Shown one piece after another: positions 5,846-9,936 of a DNA stretch of 9,936 nucleotides. Every line of letters starts with the position of its first letter. Position 1 is the first letter of the stretch. Both the position numbers and the translations under genes were made by a program. Source of the stretch: Anaerolineales bacterium. GTDB taxonomy: Bacteria; Chloroflexota; Anaerolineae; UBA7937. The DNA is taken from positions 1 to 9,936 of the forward strand of contig JAUVHF010000047.1 in NCBI GenBank assembly GCA_030593425.1. The letters run 5' to 3'. The notes beneath the pieces were generated by a model. The model saw only the letters and a program-made list of their open reading frames with translations, ran no database searches and was not told the DNA's origin.

Positions 5846-7171
5846 CTACCCCAGCCTCTCCTCTTTCCCCACGGGCATCATCACTAGGCCGCTGATCATC
5901 TTGGGGTAGAAGTCGGTCGATTTCTGGGGCATCTTCTCACCCACTCCGGAGCAGGCTCTCATCTGGCTAATCTTGGTGGGGTTCAAGAAGAAGACGAACT
6001 GGGCTTGGCCACTCTTCACCGCCTCGATGCCTTCCTGGGCGTCTCGGATATAGTCGATATTCTCTTTCCGCTTCACGCTCTCCTTGCTGAGGCCCAAGAC
6101 CCTTTCGATCACCAGTTCATGGAGGATAGAGACATCGAGGGTTTTCCACTCCCGGGCTCGTGAGGCCTCTACGAAGCGGTCCAGCACCCCTTCATCCTTG
6201 AGGCGGAGGAGATGATACCCCTGGCCGTCGAAGAGGCCGAAGAGGTGTTCCTTCGCCACCATCTGGGCCATCTTGGAGAAGAGTTCGTCTTTCCCCTCTG
6301 CTGGCAAAACCTCGAAGAACTCCCCTGCCTGGGCCAGGAACTCCGCGCTGTTCCAGTTAGGGATGGAGTGCATCAATCGGTGGGTAGGGAGGATAGTGAG
6401 GCCGGGATCCTCCATGCTCACCAGGCCCACCATGCGATAGTTGAAAGCCATATCCGGCTCCCAGGCGGGGCTCTTCTGGCGCATCTCATCCCGGTAGGCT
6501 AGAGCCGTCTCGTAACGGTGATGGCCATCGGCGATGATCAGGTTCCGTTTGGGCCCCATCTCCGCTTGAATGGCGGCTATGGCCTGGGGGTCGTCGATGA
6601 CCCAGAGGGCATGTCTCACCTCGGTTTCTCCCACAGCGTAGAGGTCGATATTCGGCTGCCTATGCAAGTGGGGAGCCAGGATCTCGCCTATCTTATCCCC
6701 AGGGTAGACCATGAAGATGAGGCCAAAGTTCACCGCCGTGGGCCGCAAGAGGTTCAAGCGGTCTATCTTGGGGCCGGAGAAGGTCCGCTCGTGGGGTAGA
6801 ACTATCCCCTCTTCGTAATCGGTGAGTTGCAGGGCGGCGATCAAGGCGATGCGGGTGGCGAACTCCCCGGAAGGGAGCCTGAATTCCTGGCTGTAACCGT
6901 AGATGGCCGGTTTGGGGTCCCGGATGAGGATGCCTTCCTTGAGCCACTCTTCGTAGAACCCCTTAGCCCGTGTATATTGATTTTCTGTCTCCGTGTCCCC
7001 GGGAAAGGCTTTCCCCTTGAGGATGCGCACGATGTTGTGCTCATCCAACTGGTAATATTTCTCTTGCAAATCACCCTTTATCCTGTCGTAAGGGAGGGAG
7101 ACGGTGAGATCCAGTTTCTCGAACCCCTGGGGGTTGTACCTTACCCCCCGGAAAGGGGCTATCTTGGCCAT
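5846..7171 (-). CDS. DUF1015 family protein (serine-locus associated, function unknown)
   Basis: This is a full-length member of the DUF1015 family, 441 residues, with no signal peptide or membrane helix, so it should be cytosolic. Family marks are the start MAKIAPFRGVRYNP, VSLPYDRI at 24-31, LLRPTAVNFG at 141-150, the block IIADGHHRYETALAYR at 212-227, and the C-terminal MPQKSTDFYPKMISGL at 414-429. The family is often found beside serA and a class V aminotransferase, as here, but I know of no firmly established reaction. The DGHHR block (215-219) resembles the phosphate-binding motif of ParB/Srx-fold proteins such as ParB-like serine kinases, so a nucleotide- or phosphate-linked step in serine metabolism is a reasonable guess. 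The ATG follows GGAGGT by five bases. It is downstream of serA in the same direction but after 337 bases, so it may or may not share the transcript. Confidence 0.93.
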   Translation of the reverse strand: MAKIAPFRGVRYNPQGFEKLDLTVSLPYDRIKGDLQEKYYQLDEHNIVRILKGKAFPGDTETENQYTRAKGFYEEWLKEGILIRDPKPAIYGYSQEFRLPSGEFATRIALIAALQLTDYEEGIVLPHERTFSGPKIDRLNLLRPTAVNFGLIFMVYPGDKIGEILAPHLHRQPNIDLYAVGETEVRHALWVIDDPQAIAAIQAEMGPKRNLIIADGHHRYETALAYRDEMRQKSPAWEPDMAFNYRMVGLVSMEDPGLTILPTHRLMHSIPNWNSAEFLAQAGEFFEVLPAEGKDELFSKMAQMVAKEHLFGLFDGQGYHLLRLKDEGVLDRFVEASRAREWKTLDVSILHELVIERVLGLSKESVKRKENIDYIRDAQEGIEAVKSGQAQFVFFLNPTKISQMRACSGVGEKMPQKSTDFYPKMISGLVMMPVGKEERLG

Positions 7172-7182
7172 ATGAGACCTCC

Positions 7183-7485
7183 TTACAATTCTAGAAGTCT
7201 AGTGAGGGTGGTAACGATCCATCTCCAGTTGAAGAAGAGAGCCATAGCCAACATTGCCCAGCGATGGATGTCGTTCTAGAGGTAGCGAGGAAGGATGAAG
7301 ATCTCGCTCCCTGTCTTAGTCCACCTCTGTATCTATCCTCTCCTCTGGCAGCATAAGCCAGATGTGCCCACTAACAAGAAGAGTAGGAAGAGGGGGATAT
7401 CGACCAAGAGAGGCAGTTTCGCTTTCTTGATACCGTTTCTCCCCTCTCCCAGGTAACGGCTGAAGATGCTCAGCGACTCTGGCAA
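7183..7485 (-). pseudogene. Possible decayed small membrane-protein gene with two in-frame TAG codons
   Basis: The 337-base space between serA and DUF1015 holds no intact gene. One minus-strand frame runs 101 codons from a TTG at 7485 to a TAA at 7183, interrupted only by TAG at 7335-7333 and TAG at 7278-7276. The first piece contains a hydrophobic stretch (LPLLVDIPLFLLFLLVGTSG, residues 24-43). The last contains another (AMALFFNW and onward). The final TAA abuts the GGAGGT of the DUF1015 gene, as an upstream operon gene would. This could be the remnant of a small two-helix membrane protein, but two stops in 100 codons can also occur by chance, and no family is recognised. No good promoter was found in the gap: a weak candidate at 7377-7350 (TTGTTA-16-TATGCT) has four of six matches in each box. 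Confidence 0.25.
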
Positions 7486-7508
7486 GCGTCATCGCGCTCT
7501 GGGATGGC

Positions 7509-8414
7509 CTAGAACCTCTCCTTGTAGAAGTCGATCACCAGGCTCGCCACCTCTATGCCCACTCGGGCTTGGGCCTCCACTGTGGAGGCGCCGATGTGAG
7601 GCGAAGCGATGACGTTGTCTAGTTGAAAGAGCCTATTGTCCACCGCGGGCTCGGTTTCGAAGACGTCGAGGGCTGCACCCGCCACCTTGCCCGATACGAG
7701 GGCCTCATATAGGGCCTCCTCGTCGATGGTGCCTCCTCGGCCGCACTGCACGATGTAGACCCCATCTTTCATCATCTCAAACTCTTTGGCCCCCAGCAGG
7801 TGATGGGTCTCCTCGGTATAGGGCACGTGGAAGGAGATGTAGTCGGAGGTCTGCAGTAACTCCTTGAAGGGCACTTGGATGGCACAATCGATCTCATATC
7901 GGCTGCGACGGTGGAAGATCACTTTCATCCCCAGGGCATCAGCCCTTCGGGCCACCGCTGAGCCTATACGTCCACAGCCGATAAGTCCCAAGGTCTTGCC
8001 TTGGATCTCGGTGCCCCGGAACTTCTTCTTCTCCCATCTATTGGCTTTCATGGATGCTGTGGCCTGGGGGATGTGGCGGGCCAGGGCGAAGAGGTAGCCG
8101 ATGGTGAGTTCGGCCACCGAAGCGGAACTGGCGGCTGGGGTGTTCATCACCGTGATCCCCTTGGATTGCGCGTACTCCACGTCGATGTTGTCTAGCCCCA
8201 CGCCGCCGCGGACGATCACCTTGAGATCTTTGGCTGCGTCGATGATATTCTCCCGCACCTTGGTGCGGCCCCGCACCACTATCCCATGGTAGCCGGGGAT
8301 GGAAGCCTCCAGTTCTTGGCCCGATATGTCGTCCCTCACCTCGAGCTCGATCCCGGCCTGGCGCATCTCCTTGATGGCCTCTGGAGCGGTAGGGTCGCAG
8401 ATCAATACCTTCAT
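7509..8414 (-). CDS. D-3-phosphoglycerate dehydrogenase-like D-2-hydroxyacid dehydrogenase, short form
   Basis: This NAD(P)-dependent enzyme oxidises 3-phosphoglycerate to phosphohydroxypyruvate or reduces a related 2-oxoacid such as hydroxypyruvate or glyoxylate. The 301 residues contain both family domains. RGGVGLDNID is at 69-78, the Rossmann loop GCGRIG at 146-151, and the catalytic set is R226 (in CGRGG), E255 (in DVFETEP) and H273 (in SPHIGAST). It ends right after the catalytic domain, with no ACT or ASB domain, so serine feedback through ACT is not expected. After Rossmann strand 2 the sequence is FHRRSR (167-172), where NAD-specific enzymes usually have Asp. This favours NADP(H). The ATG has GGAGGT three bases upstream. 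The gene starts 9 bases after the aminotransferase stop, so the two are co-transcribed. A serA-like role in serine synthesis fits the context, with hydroxypyruvate/glyoxylate reductase as the alternative. Confidence 0.93.
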   Translation of the reverse strand: MKVLICDPTAPEAIKEMRQAGIELEVRDDISGQELEASIPGYHGIVVRGRTKVRENIIDAAKDLKVIVRGGVGLDNIDVEYAQSKGITVMNTPAASSASVAELTIGYLFALARHIPQATASMKANRWEKKKFRGTEIQGKTLGLIGCGRIGSAVARRADALGMKVIFHRRSRYEIDCAIQVPFKELLQTSDYISFHVPYTEETHHLLGAKEFEMMKDGVYIVQCGRGGTIDEEALYEALVSGKVAGAALDVFETEPAVDNRLFQLDNVIASPHIGASTVEAQARVGIEVASLVIDFYKERF

Positions 8415-8423
8415 TTCACCTCC

Positions 8424-9488
8424 CTATAAGCCCAGGATCTCTTCGATTTGACCCGTGACCCATTTCAGGTCGTCGAGGGTCAAGTCGCCCATGTGGGCGA
8501 TGCGGAAGCAATGTTCCTTGAGAGGGCCGTAGCCGTTGGAGATCATAGCCCCTCGCTTTCCTAACTCCTCGTTGAGGCCGGCCACGCTGATGCCTCGGGT
8601 GTTCTTGACGTTGGTGACCGTGTTGGAAAGATAGCGCTCATCGGAGTAGAGGGCGAAATATTGGCGAGCCCAATCTTGAACGAACTTAGCCATCTCCGCC
8701 TGCCGCTGGAAACGGTTCTCCAGCCCCTCTGCCAAGATGTCGTCCAGTTGTTGGTTGAGGGCCATAATCTGAGGGATGGCCGGCGTGGTCGGCGTCTGGC
8801 CTCGCTCATAGTACTTGAGGAAGACGTGGAAGTCGAAGTAGTACCCCTTATCTTTCACCTCCGCGGAGCGATCCATAGCCCTCTGGCTCACCGAAGCCAC
8901 GGCCAATCCGGGAGGCAAGGCGAAGCATTTTTGTACCCCGGCCAAACAGACGTCGATGCCTAACTTGTCCACCTCGATCTTGATCCCGACCATGGAACTG
9001 ACGGCGTCCACCAAGAGGCAGACATCGGGGTAGTTCTTCATCACCTCGGCGATCTCGTAGAGGGGGTTGGTGACCCCCGTGGAGGTCTCGTTATGCACCA
9101 GGGTGAGGGCGTCGTACTGGCCGGTTTTGAGTCTCTCGTCGATCATCTCTGGGGTGATCGCCTGCCCCATCTCTACCTCCAGAGGATCGGCGGCCTTGCC
9201 GTTGGCCAGCGTGATCTCATGCCACCTCTTGGAGAAGGCTCCACAGATGGTATTGAGCACCTTCTTCTGGGAGCAGTTCCGTATGGCAGCCTCCATAAGC
9301 CCCGTGGAGGAGGAGGTGGAGAGGAAACAGAGGTTCTCGGTGTAGAGCACCTGCTGGAGTTTGGGGATCACCTCTCGCTGAAGGTCCGCATAATCCTGGG
9401 AGCGGTGGCCGATCATAGGGGTGGCCATCACTTGCAAGATCTCGTCCCGAACCTGGGTTGGCCCCGGGATGAAGAGTTTTTTGTACAT
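8424..9488 (-). CDS. Class V PLP-dependent aminotransferase (serine/alanine-glyoxylate type)
   Basis: This cytosolic pyridoxal-phosphate enzyme moves the amino group between serine, alanine or phosphoserine and glyoxylate, pyruvate or phosphohydroxypyruvate. The 354 residues are full length for the family. Seen are the start FIPGPTQVR (6-14), the cofactor-phosphate segment STSSSTGLMEA (57-67), HNETSTGV (132-139), the cofactor-ring Asp161 in LVDAVSS, the Schiff-base Lys187 in GVQKCFALPPG, TPTTPAIPQI (232-241) and the substrate-carboxylate Arg329 in HCFRIAHMGD. It belongs to the alanine-glyoxylate/serine-pyruvate subfamily rather than the classical SerC subfamily. Coupling to the SerA-like gene suggests use as the phosphoserine aminotransferase in serine synthesis, or serine-glyoxylate exchange. 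The ATG has AGGAGGAG nearby. First gene of its operon, with its own promoter. Confidence 0.94.
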   Translation of the reverse strand: MYKKLFIPGPTQVRDEILQVMATPMIGHRSQDYADLQREVIPKLQQVLYTENLCFLSTSSSTGLMEAAIRNCSQKKVLNTICGAFSKRWHEITLANGKAADPLEVEMGQAITPEMIDERLKTGQYDALTLVHNETSTGVTNPLYEIAEVMKNYPDVCLLVDAVSSMVGIKIEVDKLGIDVCLAGVQKCFALPPGLAVASVSQRAMDRSAEVKDKGYYFDFHVFLKYYERGQTPTTPAIPQIMALNQQLDDILAEGLENRFQRQAEMAKFVQDWARQYFALYSDERYLSNTVTNVKNTRGISVAGLNEELGKRGAMISNGYGPLKEHCFRIAHMGDLTLDDLKWVTGQIEEILGL

Positions 9489-9517
9489 CCTTATCTCCTC
9501 CTTTAGTAGTCATAAGA

Positions 9518-9535
9518 TTGTGCCCCTTTGCACAA
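9518..9535. promoter_or_regulatory. Perfect inverted repeat at transcription start of the aminotransferase operon
   Basis: TTGTGC-CCCTTT-GCACAA is a perfect 6-6-6 inverted repeat covering the predicted transcription start (near 9533), a repressor-type position. It could also fold at the 5' end of the transcript. The regulator is unknown. Confidence 0.45.
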
Positions 9536-9539
9536 AAGC

Positions 9540-9568
9540 AGTATATCATATATTTCTGGGGCTTGCAA
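9540..9568 (-). promoter_or_regulatory. Sigma-70-type promoter of the aminotransferase-serA operon
   Basis: On the minus strand, -35 TTGCAA (9568-9563, four of six) is followed by a 17-bp spacer that is AT-rich next to the -10, then -10 TATACT (9545-9540, five of six). The leader to the ATG is about 45 bases. The 124 bases between this promoter and the next gene upstream hold nothing else I can support. Confidence 0.7.
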
Positions 9569-9692
9569 CCCTAGATAGTTCGGTTGCCTTCGTCCTGGCC
9601 TTCTCCAACGAGATGGAGTTATGGGCTTTGGTCGGGGGCGGGTCCTCTTGTGAGCCGCTCCTGCACCCTCCAGGCCTCCCCTCTGTCTACCT

Positions 9693-9936
9693 CTAGAGCC
9701 ATAAAAGGGATCCTCCCGTAGGCCGGGTGAAGGGACGCAAGGTGGTTCGAGGGCAGAGGAGAAGAGGCAACTGATCTAACCGATGGGGAAGGATGATATA
9801 GGCCACGTATACCCTTTCCCGAGGGGGGATGTACCGCTCTGGGTCGAGAACATCTACCTCTTGGACATTTACCCCCTTGCCTCCCAGGGCGAGGAGGAAG
9901 AGCGGGGCTGCAATGCCATGAAGGGGGAGTGAAGGG
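9693..9936 (-). CDS. Unidentified protein, C-terminal end only (cut by right window edge)
   Basis: An open frame enters from the right edge and runs 80 residues to a TAG at 9695-9693. It reads like protein rather than chance. A hydrophobic stretch (about HGIAAPLFLLALGG) is followed by VNVQEVDVLDPERYIPPRER and then VYVAYIILPHRLDQLPLLL. Its codons (GGG, CGG, AGG, CTC) resemble those of neighbouring genes. No family is recognised. A membrane-associated enzyme with a soluble tail is one possibility, but this is weak. It is upstream of the aminotransferase in the same direction, but a 204-base gap with a separate promoter makes shared transcription unnecessary. Confidence 0.5.
   Translation of the reverse strand, partial: PSLPLHGIAAPLFLLALGGKGVNVQEVDVLDPERYIPPRERVYVAYIILPHRLDQLPLLLCPRTTLRPFTRPTGGSLLWL

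Noticed and set aside
7183..7254. 23-codon hydrophobic ORF just before DUF1015, as a possible leader peptide
   Set aside because: There is no ribosome site before its ATG, no run of one regulatory codon, and no terminator/antiterminator hairpins after it.
7183..7485. UAG recoding (for example pyrrolysine) to explain the broken frame
   Set aside because: Several intact genes in the window end at TAG with normal C-termini, and the frame matches no known pyrrolysine protein. Decay or chance is simpler.
7316..7492. 58-codon minus-strand ORF starting ATG at 7492 in the serA-DUF1015 gap
   Set aside because: It has no ribosome site, no recognisable domain and low-complexity composition. It overlaps the more protein-like frame with the two TAG codons.
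9603..9618. CTCCA/TGGAG mini-hairpin between the right-edge gene and the aminotransferase promoter
   Set aside because: A five-base stem without a T-run is expected by chance and is too weak to call a terminator.
1..9936. CRISPR arrays, tRNAs, rRNAs, transposases, toxin-antitoxin or phage genes
   Set aside because: Reading both strands showed no regularly spaced repeats, RNA-gene signatures or mobile-element proteins.

Overview
The window (about 55-60% G+C by eye) looks like a piece of a bacterial chromosome, most plausibly from a Chloroflexota-like (perhaps thermophilic) lineage. The grounds are indirect. A lipoprotein carries a Pro/Thr-rich linker of a kind common in exported Chloroflexota proteins. 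Codon use is rich in GGG, AGG and CTC/CTT. A class V aminotransferase, a short SerA-type dehydrogenase and a DUF1015 protein sit together, a grouping seen in several anaerobic and thermophilic lineages. No 16S rRNA or other taxonomic marker is present, so the assignment is tentative.

Layout. (1) Bases 1-416, minus strand: a Fur-family metalloregulator cut by the left edge, with a near-consensus promoter and a palindromic operator-like site over its start of transcription. (2) Bases 586-1245, minus: a SAM-dependent methyltransferase with its own extended -10 promoter, flanked on both sides by two diverged copies of a promoter-bearing sequence of about 32 bp. This suggests the gene was inserted between fur and the next operon. 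(3) Bases 1435-5715, plus: a tight four-gene operon for cell-surface glycan work: O-antigen ligase/polymerase-type membrane protein, GtrA-like flippase, GT4 glycosyltransferase, and a lipoprotein with a predicted beta-propeller. The genes overlap or abut and start from one good sigma-70-type promoter. A 13-bp perfect stem-loop at 5771-5800 separates this operon from the converging cluster. (4) Bases 5846-9488, minus: an amino-acid cluster, transcribed from a promoter near 9568-9540: class V aminotransferase, then SerA-like dehydrogenase (9 bp gap), then, after 337 bp, DUF1015. (5) Bases 9693-9936, minus: the C-terminal end of an unidentified gene cut by the right edge.

How the genes work together. 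The plus operon probably assembles, moves and ligates or polymerises a lipid-linked glycan at the cell surface. The aminotransferase and dehydrogenase probably interconvert serine/phosphoserine with hydroxypyruvate/phosphohydroxypyruvate or glyoxylate. The dehydrogenase lacks an ACT domain and has a basic rather than acidic residue set after the second Rossmann strand, so an NADP(H)-linked reductase role competes with classical SerA. The DUF1015 protein carries a DGHHR motif resembling that of ParB/Srx-fold nucleotide-binding proteins and may supply a missing step, which is a hypothesis only.

I found no CRISPR array, tRNA, rRNA, transposase or obvious defence system. The most interesting points are the promoter-like repeats around the methyltransferase, the DUF1015/serine-locus link, and a 303-base frame with two internal amber codons between serA and DUF1015.
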